From Marinobacter sp. (lineage in GTDB: Bacteria; Pseudomonadota; Gammaproteobacteria; Pseudomonadales; Oleiphilaceae), in contig JAJUKC010000007.1 of assembly GCA_029264995.1 (NCBI GenBank), forward strand, positions 1 through 55,652: 55,652 nucleotides of DNA, in the 5' to 3' direction. Positions within the stretch are counted from its first letter, which is position 1. Each line of letters opens with the position of its first letter. A program made the position numbers and the translations under genes. Under the pieces are notes generated by a model. The model did not search any database. It was not told the DNA's origin and saw only the letters and a program-made list of their open reading frames with translations. Shown here in pieces: positions 11,317 to 20,054 of the stretch.

Positions 11317-11359
11317 GATGAATTTTCATCATTATAGGCACCTCTGAATAAAAAGTCAC
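11317..11359 (-). promoter_or_regulatory. Toxin-antitoxin promoter with palindromic operator
   Basis: On the minus strand a consensus -10 TATAAT (11336-11331) lies 17 bp from a weak -35 GTGACT (11359-11354). Directly after the -10, at 11330-11317, is a perfect inverted repeat GATGAA-AA-TTCATC. It overlaps the expected transcription start and is well placed for repression by the Xre antitoxin. The ribosome-binding site follows at once. Confidence 0.6.
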
Positions 11360-11367
11360 CGATAAGG

Positions 11368-12142
11368 CTAGCGCGGATAGCCGGTAATTTCCCGGATCTT
11401 TTTGTACAGCGGTTGCAGGCGAGGGTACATATCCTGATAAACCTCCCGGTAGAGACGTTGATAAAGCGCGGACGCTTCCGGGTTGGGCTCGAATACCCGG
11501 CCGGTTCTGGTCATGGCCGTGACCGCCGTGTCGAAATCCGGGTGTAATCCCAGCCCCACGGCGGCATCAATGGCCGCTCCCAGCCCGGAGGTTTCATAGG
11601 TATGCGGGCGTTCCGCCGGCAATCCAAATATATCAGCCGTCAATTGCATGGCCGCTGCGCTTCTCGATGCGTTCCTTGCCTTCCTTCAAGGCTGAGGCCA
11701 GCCCCTCCAGTATGGCCCGATAGACGTGGGCCCGGGTGTGCACGTCGCCAAAGCCGATAATGGAACCCTTGGCCTCCGGGCCTGGCTGTCGCACGCCGGG
11801 GCTATCCCGGAATTCACCGGTCAATCGATAGTTCAGATAGCCTGATAACAGAAGGTACTTGTGGGTTTTCGCCCAGATGTCCGGCTGATTCTGCGCAATC
11901 CAGTTCGCCTGGGTTTTTTCCCGGAATCGGCTGATGGTGTCTTCCAGGCGGCCAAGCTTGAACAGCCAGCCCCAGGGGCCTTTCACCGGCCCGTCCACCC
12001 GGGCATGCCGCTGATCCAGCCAGATGATCGCGGGCCGCAAGGGCTTGCCTTCACGATCGAGGTTGACCACCGTGCCGCGTTGCGTGGTGATGGTCGCGTT
12101 GTCGATCGCCAGTATCAGTGGGGTCTCAGGCATCCGGGGCAT
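11368..12142 (-). pseudogene. FGGY-family carbohydrate kinase, internally deleted and frameshifted
   Basis: Two minus-strand frames carry pieces of one sugar/glycerol kinase in the right order. 12142-11633 begins LILAIDNATI and jumps straight to TTQRGTVVNLDREGKPLRPA, skipping the ~70 residues normally between the first phosphate strand and the TTQR motif. It then runs to NYRLTGEFRDSPG, jumps again to VRQPGPEAKGS and VYRAILEGLASALKEG, and ends out of frame at HAIDG. 11649-11368 resumes in another frame with MQLTADIFGLP and TYETSGLGAAIDAAVGLG, the C-terminal end. At least three deletions have removed more than 200 residues, including parts of the active site. Clearly inactive. Confidence 0.85.
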
Positions 12143-12491
12143 CCTCGCCCATCGGCAGTTGATACGCCTTACGGTAGGTCGTCAGGTACCGCTCTTGCTC
12201 CTGATGCCAGCGGGCATCATCCCAGCCAAGCAGGCTCTGGCATCGGTTACGGATTTCAGGAAGCAAACTGGCCGCCCCGTCAGGCAGGATAAGCCCCAGG
12301 CGGGTTCGCCGCAGCATCAAGTCATCCAGATGCAGAACCTGCTCTTTCTCACAAGCCCACTCCAGTTCGGCCCAGAGCAAACCGGTACCCGGGATTTCGG
12401 AGGCGTCACCGTTGTTCACTTGCTCCGGTAGTTCCAGTGAGAACTGATCGTCACCCCATCCATTCCAGCGTCGCATTCTGTACTGCTCCAT
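12126..12491 (-). pseudogene. Deletion fusion: FAD-linked oxidase start joined to GlpD C-terminus
   Basis: The first ~20 residues (MRRWNGWGDDQFSLELP) match the start of FAD-linked oxidases of the alkylglycerone-phosphate-synthase-like family. From about residue 30 the frame is instead the C-terminal end of a GlpD-type FAD glycerol-3-phosphate dehydrogenase (IPGTGLLWAELEWACE, HLDDLMLRRTRLGLILP, LGWDDARW). A single in-frame deletion seems to have removed most of both genes and anything between them, leaving a 121-codon fusion with no FAD-binding domain. It precedes the broken FGGY kinase with a 17-bp overlap, so the remnants probably mark one former glycerol-phosphate or ether-lipid operon. Confidence 0.75.
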
Positions 12492-12514
12492 CTTTTATCG
12501 AATTGCGGGCATTC

Positions 12515-12534
12515 TAACGGCTGGCCGGCCGTTA
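12515..12534. repeat. Inverted repeat TAACGGC-N6-GCCGTTA
   Basis: A perfect 7-bp inverted repeat with a 6-bp centre lies between the lapG stop and the start of the collapsed FAD-oxidase/GlpD operon. There is no T-tract, so it is a poor intrinsic terminator. It could be an operator of the lost operon, whose start codon is 24 bp away. Confidence 0.45.
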
Positions 12535-12599
12535 CCAATGTCAGAGAGCGACAAGCGCACTGTCATTTACCGGCAATCGGTATTCAGAGGGCGATCGCC

Positions 12600-13259
12600 T
12601 TATGGGCGCAGGGCGTCGGTCAGCCTTTCGTTGAGATCCCGCCAGTGGTCGAGCTTCTGGGCATCGCCGATTCTGGCGTTATCGCCGGATGTGCGGTTCA
12701 GCCACAGGCCTTCACCGTTGAAGCTGTACACCGGTTCAAGATCGCTTCTTTGGGAAGCAGGTTTAATGTCATTGATCAGGTTGTCGAGAATCAACGGGTC
12801 GGAGCCGGGCGTTTCATACCAGGCCAGGACCATATGGGCCTGGTTCAGCTCCAGTGCCTTGACGTAGATAATCCGGAGCTGGTCATCAGGTACGCCCATG
12901 GCCCTCAAAGTGAGGTACTTGGCGATGGAGAAGTCTTCACAGTCACCGCCGTTGGTGGTGAGCAACTCAACGGGTGTAGCCCAGTAGTCTTCCTGGCCCC
13001 AGTGGCGGATGTCGCTGACAAATGTCACCCGGTTGAAGAAGGAATTCACCAGCCGAAGCTGGCGATCTATCGGTGCGTTGGCAGCCAGTGCGTGCAGGCG
13101 TTGCCAGTTCTCAAGCCGCTGGTGAGCGGCTTCGCCGAACTCTTCCAGCACATAGGTCATCAGGCGGCTGCTTAATTCAAACGCGCTGACAACAGACACG
13201 GTAAAGATGAGGGGAAGCAACAGGGACTGGCGACGTGTGAGTCTGCTTGCCGCTTCCAT
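12600..13259 (-). CDS. lapG: LapG-like periplasmic cysteine protease
   Basis: A 219-residue transglutaminase-like cysteine peptidase of the LapG family. An N-terminal signal or anchor (LLLPLIFTVSVVSAFEL, ~14-30) sends it to the periplasm. The catalytic triad is readable: Cys in TTNGGDCEDFSIAKYL (~106), His in NQAHMVLAW (~141) and Asp in LILDNLI (~158). LapG clips the N-terminus of giant surface adhesins so that cells leave a biofilm, and is restrained by the c-di-GMP receptor LapD. No lapD or adhesin gene is in the window. It follows gspC by 8 bp, as if in the same transcript, in the place where gspD is often found. Confidence 0.85.
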   Translation of the reverse strand: MEAASRLTRRQSLLLPLIFTVSVVSAFELSSRLMTYVLEEFGEAAHQRLENWQRLHALAANAPIDRQLRLVNSFFNRVTFVSDIRHWGQEDYWATPVELLTTNGGDCEDFSIAKYLTLRAMGVPDDQLRIIYVKALELNQAHMVLAWYETPGSDPLILDNLINDIKPASQRSDLEPVYSFNGEGLWLNRTSGDNARIGDAQKLDHWRDLNERLTDALRP

Positions 13260-13267
13260 GGCGGGCC

Positions 13268-13924
13268 TCAGTTGTTGTTCTGAAGCCGCTGGCGTAACTG
13301 TTCCAGCCGTTGGCGGATTTCCTCACGCCGTTGTTGCTGGTCGGCCGTTGAGGCGCTGGTTTGGGGGCGCGCTCTTTGAACCTGCACCTCTTCCTGTGGG
13401 GGAGCCTCGTAGGCAGGCTCGTCATTGCTGGCGAAGTCGACTCCGGAGCGATCTTCGGTCTCCGGGAAGTAGAGGTTTTCCAGTTTGCCGGATCGTTCAA
13501 TGATGACCCGATTGGCAAATACAGTGCGAAGTGTGGCATTTCCGGGCAGTTCATCACCTACCAGAAAGGCCTCGGTTTTGCCTTTGTCATCCTCGATCAG
13601 GGCGCTGCCGGGGAAATCGCCGTCTGCCGCCAACACCCCCCGCAAGGACAGTCGCAGATTGGTTTCCGGCAGATTTTCGGTGTTGGTGTCTTCAGCTTGT
13701 GGGGTGGCCGTCGCGGAACCGAAGACCTCCAGATCCGATAATTGAACATCGGGTACCGCTCTGGCCTGATCTGCACCGGCGGAAGCTTCCCCGGCCGGCT
13801 GCGGCAGGGTACGGTGGGTTTCATTCTGCCAGAACTGATAGCCTTGCCAGCCGGTCAGCCCCAGCATGGCAACTGCTGCTGCCACGGCCAGTAGCAGTGG
13901 AGTCCTTCGATCGATTGCAAGCAT
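13268..13924 (-). CDS. gspC: Type II secretion protein GspC
   Basis: A 218-residue inner-membrane protein: short cytoplasmic tail, one membrane segment (LLLAVAAAVAMLGLTGWQGYQF, ~10-30), a linker, and the homology region (ETNLRLSLRGVLAADG... ENLYFPE, ~90-165) that contacts the secretin. The C-terminus is not a PDZ domain but a Q/R-rich coiled coil (REEIRQRLEQLRQRLQ). I start at ATG 13924 because AGGA lies 6 bp before it; an ATG at 13942 is possible. It is divergent from gspE across ~206 bp, as xcpP is from xcpR in Pseudomonas, but is followed by lapG instead of gspD. Confidence 0.85.
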   Translation of the reverse strand: MLAIDRRTPLLLAVAAAVAMLGLTGWQGYQFWQNETHRTLPQPAGEASAGADQARAVPDVQLSDLEVFGSATATPQAEDTNTENLPETNLRLSLRGVLAADGDFPGSALIEDDKGKTEAFLVGDELPGNATLRTVFANRVIIERSGKLENLYFPETEDRSGVDFASNDEPAYEAPPQEEVQVQRARPQTSASTADQQQRREEIRQRLEQLRQRLQNNN

Positions 13925-14130
13925 TGGCGTTCCTGAATGCATTGGGAAATCGTAAAAAGCTCACAGGTTATCAGACTGCAATGAATTAGTGGCAGTATAG
14001 TGTATAGAGTTGTTCAGTGGTTCCCATTCCTGTGGTAGCCTTTTTGCTTACGCTGACAACGTTGAGGGCCGCCGCAAATGGTGGCCCTATAAGAACAATC
14101 AGTGATCAGACGGATTTAACGAGGACGAGC

Positions 14131-15639
14131 TTGACCACCCAAACCGACATTCAGCCGCAGGATGCGCCGCTGGGCAGACTTCCCTTTACTTTCGCCAAGC
14201 GTAACGGAGTCATCCTTACCCGCAACGAAGAGGGCGAACCGGTCATTCTCGTGCGCCCGGGGGCTTCCCATGCCGCACTGGCCGAGGCGAACCGCGTGAG
14301 CGGTGGCCGGGCGAAGTTCTCTACCGTTGAGTCAGACCGCTTCGACCAGGCCCTGAATGCCGCCTATCAGAACGATTCGGCGGAAGCCATGCAAATGGTG
14401 GAGGGGATTGGTGACGACATGGATCTGGCCTCTCTGGCCGATTCGGTTCCGGAAACGGAGGATCTGCTGGAGCAGGAGGACGACGCTCCCATTATCCGCC
14501 TGATCAACGCCATTCTTACCGAGGCCGTTAAGACCAACGCCTCGGACGTTCATATCGAAACCTATGAAAAACAGCTGATTGTCCGATTCCGGATTGACGG
14601 CGTGTTGCGGGAAGTGGTTCAGCCAAAACGGGCGCTGGCGCCGTTGCTGGTTTCGCGGATCAAGGTTATGGCCAAGCTCGATATCGCAGAGAAGCGGGTG
14701 CCCCAGGATGGCCGCATTGCCTTGCGGGTGGCCGGCCGGGAAGTCGACATCCGGGTGTCGACCATGCCCTCGTCCAGTGGTGAACGGGTTGTACTGCGTC
14801 TGCTCGACAAACAGGCGGGCACCATTCGCCTGGAGTCCCTGGGGATGGCCGGGCAGGACCTTAAAACCCTGCGCAAGCTGATTTATCGCCCTTACGGCAT
14901 ACTGCTGGTGACCGGCCCGACCGGTTCCGGTAAATCCACCACGCTTTACGCCTCGCTGCAGGAAATCAATGATCGCAGCCGCAACATACTGACGGTCGAG
15001 GATCCGATCGAGTACAACCTGCCGGGGATTGGGCAGACCCAGGTGAACCCGAAAGTGGACATGACCTTTGCCCGGGGCCTGCGGGCCATTCTGCGACAGG
15101 ATCCGGATGTGGTGATGATCGGGGAAATCCGGGATCTGGAAACTGCGGAGATTGCCGTTCAGGCGAGTCTGACCGGGCACCTGGTGTTGTCTACCCTGCA
15201 CACAAATACCGCCGTGGGTGCCATTACCCGTTTGATGGACATGGGTATCGAGCCTTTCCTGATCTCCTCCAGTCTTGTCGGCATTGTGGCGCAACGGCTA
15301 GTTCGGGTGCTCTGTAGCCACTGTCGCGAGCCCTATATTCCTACCGAAGAGCATTGTGAGTTCCTGCAGCAGGATCCGGCCAACCCGCCCACCATTTTCC
15401 GCGCCAAAGGTTGTGAACATTGTAACCAGCTGGGCTATCGGGGCCGGATTGGTATCTACGAGGTGGTCGAGATCACGGAAGAAATCAGCACCCTTATTCA
15501 TAAACGCGCAGGGGAGCTGGATCTGGAACGGGAGGCCCGCCTGCACAGCCAGAGTATTCATGCCGATGGCGTTCAGAAGATTCTGGATGGCGTAACCACG
15601 GTGGAAGAAGTACTGCGTGTGACCCACCGGAGCCAGTAA
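14131..15639 (+). CDS. gspE: Type II secretion ATPase GspE
   Basis: A 502-residue hexameric ATPase that powers pseudopilus assembly at the inner membrane. It has an N-terminal domain, then Walker [11 protein letters not shown] (~268), the Asp box TVEDPIEY, Walker [15 protein letters not shown] and a His box [12 protein letters not shown]. The tetracysteine zinc element (CSHC and CEHC, ~394-428) typical of GspE is present. The frame is open to 14017, but the TTG at 14131 with GAGGAC upstream gives the family's usual length and beginning. First gene of gspEFGHIJKLM. Confidence 0.93.
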   Translation: MTTQTDIQPQDAPLGRLPFTFAKRNGVILTRNEEGEPVILVRPGASHAALAEANRVSGGRAKFSTVESDRFDQALNAAYQNDSAEAMQMVEGIGDDMDLASLADSVPETEDLLEQEDDAPIIRLINAILTEAVKTNASDVHIETYEKQLIVRFRIDGVLREVVQPKRALAPLLVSRIKVMAKLDIAEKRVPQDGRIALRVAGREVDIRVSTMPSSSGERVVLRLLDKQAGTIRLESLGMAGQDLKTLRKLIYRPYGILLVTGPTGSGKSTTLYASLQEINDRSRNILTVEDPIEYNLPGIGQTQVNPKVDMTFARGLRAILRQDPDVVMIGEIRDLETAEIAVQASLTGHLVLSTLHTNTAVGAITRLMDMGIEPFLISSSLVGIVAQRLVRVLCSHCREPYIPTEEHCEFLQQDPANPPTIFRAKGCEHCNQLGYRGRIGIYEVVEITEEISTLIHKRAGELDLEREARLHSQSIHADGVQKILDGVTTVEEVLRVTHRSQ

Positions 15640-15642
15640 TCC

Positions 15643-16854
15643 ATGCCGGCCTACGAATACAAAGCACTGGATGCCAGAGGCAAGCAGAAACAGGGCGTGC
15701 TGGAAGCCGACGCGCCCAGGGCGGTGCGCCAGCAACTCCGGGAAAAGGGGCTGACCCCGCTGGCGGTAGAAGCGGCCGTAGAAAAACAGGCCCGTAGCAA
15801 CCCACTGAGTAGCCGCGGCTCTCTGAGCGCAGCCGATCTCGCGCTGGTCACCCGACAGCTGGCCACGCTAATCCAGTCCGGGATTCCGGTCGAGCAGGCA
15901 CTGAGTGCGGCCGCCCAGCAATCCACCAAGCCGCGGATTCGCAGCATGCTGATTGCTATCCGGGCCAAGGTGATGGAAGGCTACACACTGGCGGACAGCT
16001 TCGGTGAATTCCCCAAGGCCTTTCCCCGGCTCTACCGCTCCACGGTCGCTGCCGGTGAACATGCCGGGCATCTTGACCTGGTGCTGAACCGGCTGGCGGA
16101 CTACACGGAAAGCCGCCAGGAAGCCCGCCAGAAGATTCAGCTGGCTGCCATTTACCCGATTATCCTGAGTGTCGTAGCTATTGCCATTGTGGTGTTCCTG
16201 CTCACCTATGTGGTGCCCGACATTATCGAAGTCTTTCTTAAGCAGGGGCAGGAGCTGCCCGCGCTGACGGTAGCTATGCTCTCGGTGTCGGAATTTCTCG
16301 GCAGTTTCGGAGTCTACCTTCTAGTGTTGCTGGTGGTGGCGATCATCGGGTTCCGTTTCGCGTTGACCAAGCCGGCGGTGCGTCTGAAGTTTCACAAGCG
16401 GCTACTTCACCTGCCGCTGTTTGCAGGCATGGTACGAGGCGTGAATACGGCTCGCTACGCCAGTACCCTGAGCATTCTGACCACCAGTGGTGTACCACTG
16501 GTTGAAGCCATGCGCATTGCAGGGGAGGTGCTTTCCAACGATTACCTCCGGCAGGAACTGCGGGAGGCTGCCCGAAAGGTGAGTGAAGGCGGGTCGTTGC
16601 ACCGTTCACTGGACCAGACCGGTTACTTCCCGCCAATGATGCTGCATATGATTGCCAGTGGCGAGGCCAGTGGCGAGCTGGACAGTATGCTTGAACGCAC
16701 GGCCCGCATGCAGGAAAACACCCTGCAATCCAAGATCGCCGCTATTGTGGGATTGTTTGAACCCATGATGCTGCTGTTCATGGGGGCTGTGGTGCTGATT
16801 ATTGTTCTGGCGATCATGCTGCCGATTCTGAACATGAGCAACCTGGTGGGATGA
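15643..16854 (+). CDS. gspF: Type II secretion inner-membrane platform protein GspF
   Basis: A 403-residue polytopic protein starting MPAYEYKALDARGKQKQGVLE, the standard GspF opening. It has two repeated cytoplasmic T2SF domains (ADLALVTRQLATLIQSGIPVEQAL ~66-90 and RYASTLSILTTSGVPLVEAM ~270-290), each followed by membrane segments (~170-190, ~220-240 and ~375-395). GspF anchors GspE and GspL/M in the platform. It begins 3 bp after gspE. Confidence 0.93.
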   Translation: MPAYEYKALDARGKQKQGVLEADAPRAVRQQLREKGLTPLAVEAAVEKQARSNPLSSRGSLSAADLALVTRQLATLIQSGIPVEQALSAAAQQSTKPRIRSMLIAIRAKVMEGYTLADSFGEFPKAFPRLYRSTVAAGEHAGHLDLVLNRLADYTESRQEARQKIQLAAIYPIILSVVAIAIVVFLLTYVVPDIIEVFLKQGQELPALTVAMLSVSEFLGSFGVYLLVLLVVAIIGFRFALTKPAVRLKFHKRLLHLPLFAGMVRGVNTARYASTLSILTTSGVPLVEAMRIAGEVLSNDYLRQELREAARKVSEGGSLHRSLDQTGYFPPMMLHMIASGEASGELDSMLERTARMQENTLQSKIAAIVGLFEPMMLLFMGAVVLIIVLAIMLPILNMSNLVG

Positions 16855-16924
16855 TGGCCCGCCGTCGGGCCAGCAAGGAAGCCAGTAAACTTTTCTGAAA
16901 GCGACGAGAAACAACGGACCCAAG

Positions 16925-17389
16925 ATGAGTGAAACTATGAGCATGAACCAACCGAAAGCGCTGGCCCGGACCAAGGGCTTCACCCTGATCGAAATCATGG
17001 TAGTGATGGTCATTCTCGGCCTGTTGGTGGCAATTGTGGCGCCCAACATCATGGGGCGCAGTGATCAGGCCAAAGTAACGGTGGCCGAAACCCAGATCAG
17101 TAACATCGCCAACGCACTGGACCTGTATCGCCTGGACAACAGCCATTATCCCTCTACCCAGCAGGGCCTTGAAGCACTGGTCAACAAGCCCAGCGGCAGC
17201 CCCGAGCCGAAGAACTGGAACCCGGACGGCTACCTGAAAAATGTTCCCGAAGACCCCTGGGGTAACAACTACCAGTATGTCAGCCCTGGTGTAGACGGGC
17301 CCTACGATCTATATTCCTATGGTTCTGACGGCCAGGAAGGCGGGGATGGCGATGCCGCTGATATCAGTGTCTGGGACAGCGGGAACTGA
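16925..17389 (+). CDS. gspG: Major pseudopilin GspG
   Basis: A 154-residue pseudopilin with prepilin peptidase site KG-FTLIEIMVVMVILGLLVAIVAP (cleavage after Gly ~18). The C-terminal part has the GspG signature (LDNSHYPSTQQGLEALV, then GYLKNVPEDPWGNNYQYVSPG), including calcium-loop residues near the end. It builds the pseudopilus piston. The start could also be the ATG five codons downstream. It is followed immediately by gspH. Confidence 0.95.
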   Translation: MSETMSMNQPKALARTKGFTLIEIMVVMVILGLLVAIVAPNIMGRSDQAKVTVAETQISNIANALDLYRLDNSHYPSTQQGLEALVNKPSGSPEPKNWNPDGYLKNVPEDPWGNNYQYVSPGVDGPYDLYSYGSDGQEGGDGDAADISVWDSGN

Positions 17390-17923
17390 TTGATTGTGGG
17401 CCGCAGGGCTGACCAAAACGGCTTTACGCTGATCGAGATTCTGGTTGTCCTGATTATTGTCGGACTGCTGGCGGCACTGGCGGTGTTCAATATGGCCGGC
17501 AGCTCCCAGCAGCGCGAGCTGGAAAGCCAGGTTCGGGAGCTCTACCTCCTGATGCAAACGGCACAGGAACAGGCGGTTCTCAATAACCTGGAAATGGGCT
17601 TGCTGCTGGAAGAAGACGGTTATCGGTTTGTGGCGTTTCAGGATGCGACGGGCGAGTGGAAATCCTCAGGTGAGCGTATATTCCACAAGCGAACCCTGCC
17701 GGAATGGCTGACCGTCACACAGTACATTGAAAGTGACGCCCCACGTCTGGCCTCAGCCGAGGATCGGTTCAGGCCAGACGTGGTGTTCTTCTCCAGCGGT
17801 GAAACCACACCGTTTGAAATCGAGTTCACCCTTGGCCGAGATACCGACCTCATGCACGTGGTTGCTTCAGATGGCGTCTCGCCATTGGAATGGCGAAAGC
17901 CCGGTTCCGGGGATGAGTCATGA
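17390..17923 (+). CDS. gspH: Minor pseudopilin GspH
   Basis: A 177-residue minor pseudopilin with leader NG-FTLIEILVVLIIVGLLAALAV. The start is either TTG 17390, directly abutting the gspG stop, or GTG 17396; no ATG is available before the leader peptide, so a weak start is forced. The C-terminal globular part is variable, as in the family. It overlaps gspI by 4 bp. Confidence 0.88.
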   Translation: MIVGRRADQNGFTLIEILVVLIIVGLLAALAVFNMAGSSQQRELESQVRELYLLMQTAQEQAVLNNLEMGLLLEEDGYRFVAFQDATGEWKSSGERIFHKRTLPEWLTVTQYIESDAPRLASAEDRFRPDVVFFSSGETTPFEIEFTLGRDTDLMHVVASDGVSPLEWRKPGSGDES

Positions 17924-18297
17924 ATAAACACCAGCGTGGTTTCACCCTGATTGAAGTGCTCGTTGCGCTGCTCGTGTTCGGGCTGATTGCAACGGCTGCT
18001 GCTGAAGTAGGCGGGAATTACATCACCAGCTTCGAGCGCATACGGGACAAAACGCTGGCAGGCTGGGTGGCCGAAAACCGGATTAACGAACTACGGCTTC
18101 AGGATGAGCTGCCAGGGATTTCGGAGAATTCGGAAGATACCGACTTCGGAAATTTCCGCTGGCGGGTCACCACCGTTGTTGAGGCTACGGCAGAGCCCAC
18201 GATGCGGCGGATTGAGGTAACCGTAGCCAAATACTCCGGGGCGCAGTCGGAACCGTTTGCCGTTCATACCCTGGCTGCCTTCCTGGGAGAAACCTGA
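17920..18297 (+). CDS. gspI: Minor pseudopilin GspI
   Basis: A 125-residue minor pseudopilin: leader RG-FTLIEVLVALLVFGLIATAA, then the GspI pattern (AGWVAENRINELRL, FRWRVTTVVEATAEPTMRRIEVTV). GspI nucleates the pseudopilus tip with GspJ and GspK. The start ATG 17920 overlaps the gspH stop (ATGA), and its own stop shares one base with gspJ. Confidence 0.93.
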   Translation: MNKHQRGFTLIEVLVALLVFGLIATAAAEVGGNYITSFERIRDKTLAGWVAENRINELRLQDELPGISENSEDTDFGNFRWRVTTVVEATAEPTMRRIEVTVAKYSGAQSEPFAVHTLAAFLGET

Positions 18298-19061
18298 TGG
18301 GCATGCCCGCGCGCAAGGTCAGGTTAGCCGGGGAGTCCGGTTTTACGCTGATGGAGGTACTGATTGCCGTCACTATCACAGCCGTGATCGGGCTGGGTGT
18401 GTGGCAGGTGGTGAACAGTGTAATGAACTCCCGGGACCGGGTGGATGAGGTTGCCCAGGCGTTCGACGGTTTGCAGAAAACCATGTTGCTGCTGGAACGT
18501 GACATCACCCAGATCATCAACCGGCCCGCCCGGGATGTTTATGGTGATTATTCACCGTCCTTAACCTCAAGGGATGATGCGTTTGCGTTGATGCTGACCC
18601 GCCAGGGCTGGCGCAATCCGCTTGGTCTCCGTCGCAGCGGCCTGCAGCGCGTCGGCTGGGAATATACCGGAACTGAACTGCGCCGTCGGTACTGGCCTGT
18701 GGTGGATCAGGGGCAGGAAGACGAAAGCCTGGACATTCTGATGCTGGACGAGGTTCTGGAGTTTGAAATCCGGTTTCTGGATGAGAACGGTAACTGGCAG
18801 GAGCAATGGCCCGAAGAGGATACCCTGGCTCAGATGACGCCCGGAACACGGCCCGACATCACTCTGCCTCGCGGGATTGAGATCACGCTGGAACACGAGC
18901 GCTTTGGTGAGTTGATCCGCACGTTCAGTCTGCCGGATTTTGAACCGTCGCAAGCCCAGGCGGTGATCAATCAGCAACAGGAGACTCAGACTGAATCGGA
19001 AGATGAAGCGGCTGAGGAAGGCACTGGGCAGGCCGAGGGCGGGGTGTCCGGTAATGATTAG
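18297..19061 (+). CDS. gspJ: Minor pseudopilin GspJ
   Basis: A 254-residue minor pseudopilin with leader SG-FTLMEVLIAVTITAVIGLGVW. It shows typical GspJ body motifs: LERDITQIINRPARD, LTRQGWRNPLGLRRSGLQRVGWEY and LDEVLEFEIRFLDENG. The last ~30 residues are an acidic Q/E-rich tail not needed by the fold. Part of the GspH-I-J-K tip complex. Its stop lies inside the gspK start region (8-bp overlap). Confidence 0.93.
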   Translation: MGMPARKVRLAGESGFTLMEVLIAVTITAVIGLGVWQVVNSVMNSRDRVDEVAQAFDGLQKTMLLLERDITQIINRPARDVYGDYSPSLTSRDDAFALMLTRQGWRNPLGLRRSGLQRVGWEYTGTELRRRYWPVVDQGQEDESLDILMLDEVLEFEIRFLDENGNWQEQWPEEDTLAQMTPGTRPDITLPRGIEITLEHERFGELIRTFSLPDFEPSQAQAVINQQQETQTESEDEAAEEGTGQAEGGVSGND

Positions 19062-20052
19062 GTTTGCCAGGAACAGACAGCAGGGCGTTGCCCTGATCAT
19101 GGTGCTGCTGGCGATGGCACTGGTGGTACTGATGGCATCGGGCATGACCCGCCAGCAAAGCCTGCGAGTGTTTAAGGCCGGCCACTATCTGGCGCAACAA
19201 CAAGGCCAGAGTATTGCCATGGGGGCTGAAGAATTTGCCAAGCGCATTCTGGTTCGGGACTACGAAGAGGACAAGGAAGACAGCGTGATGGTCGATAGCC
19301 CGGATGAGTTCTGGGCCATGCACGCTGCCATTCTGCCTCTGGACGACAATGGCGTTGCCGAGGTTCAGATCGATGATCTGGGAGGAAGAATCAACCTCAA
19401 TGATCTGGTGACTGTCAGCGGAGAAGTGGACCCCATCACCAAAGACCGGCTAACCCGGTTATTTCGTGCCTTGGGTATCACCGGCTTGACCGTAGACCCG
19501 CTCATTGACTGGATGGACGCCGACGACCAGACCATCAGCGCTTATGGCGCCGAAGACGGCCAGTATCTGATGGCAGACCCGCCGTATCGCACTGGCAACC
19601 AGCCCTTTGTTTCAATAACCGAGTTGCGGCTGATTGAAGGCATGACCGAAGAAATCTACGCCGCGCTGCGGCCTCATCTGGTGGCGTTGCCAGTCTCTGG
19701 CGTTGGTATTAACGTGAATACCGCGACGGCGCCGGTACTGATGAGTCTCCACGAGGATATGAACGAGGCTCAGGCAGAATCGATTATTGCCAAGCGCGAA
19801 GAAGAACGATTTGAAAACCTGCAGGATTTCCTGGCCCTGCCGGAGTTCTCGGGGATGGGGCTGAAAGCCAACGGGTTAACGCTTCAGACCCGTTTTTTTG
19901 AAGTTGTCTCGCGGATTACCTACGATAATCGTGTCGTTAATATGGTCAGCACCGTGTATAGAAACCCGGAGGGCGAAGTCCGGACGGTTCACAGGGATAC
20001 CGGGCAGAAGAATCGCATCACCAAGGAACCTTACACTTTCTCAGAAGGATAA
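19054..20052 (+). CDS. gspK: Minor pseudopilin GspK
   Basis: A 332-residue GspK, the large capping pseudopilin. The leader is QG-VALIMVLLAMALVVLMASG, lacking the Glu5 of other pseudopilins as is normal for GspK. The body has ALGITGLTVDPLIDWMDADD (~150) and the GVGINVNTATAPVLMSL helix-hairpin motif (~235). I start at ATG 19054 rather than the upstream frame opening at 19003, because 19054 overlaps the gspJ stop and sits 9 codons before the leader. Confidence 0.92.
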   Translation: MIRFARNRQQGVALIMVLLAMALVVLMASGMTRQQSLRVFKAGHYLAQQQGQSIAMGAEEFAKRILVRDYEEDKEDSVMVDSPDEFWAMHAAILPLDDNGVAEVQIDDLGGRINLNDLVTVSGEVDPITKDRLTRLFRALGITGLTVDPLIDWMDADDQTISAYGAEDGQYLMADPPYRTGNQPFVSITELRLIEGMTEEIYAALRPHLVALPVSGVGINVNTATAPVLMSLHEDMNEAQAESIIAKREEERFENLQDFLALPEFSGMGLKANGLTLQTRFFEVVSRITYDNRVVNMVSTVYRNPEGEVRTVHRDTGQKNRITKEPYTFSEG

Positions 20053-20054
20053 CC

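Noticed and set aside
14332..15294. Long minus-strand open frame of 320 codons opposite gspE
   Set aside because: It is antisense to conserved gspE motifs, shows only G/H/Q-rich composition typical of codon shadows and has no homology or ribosome-binding site.
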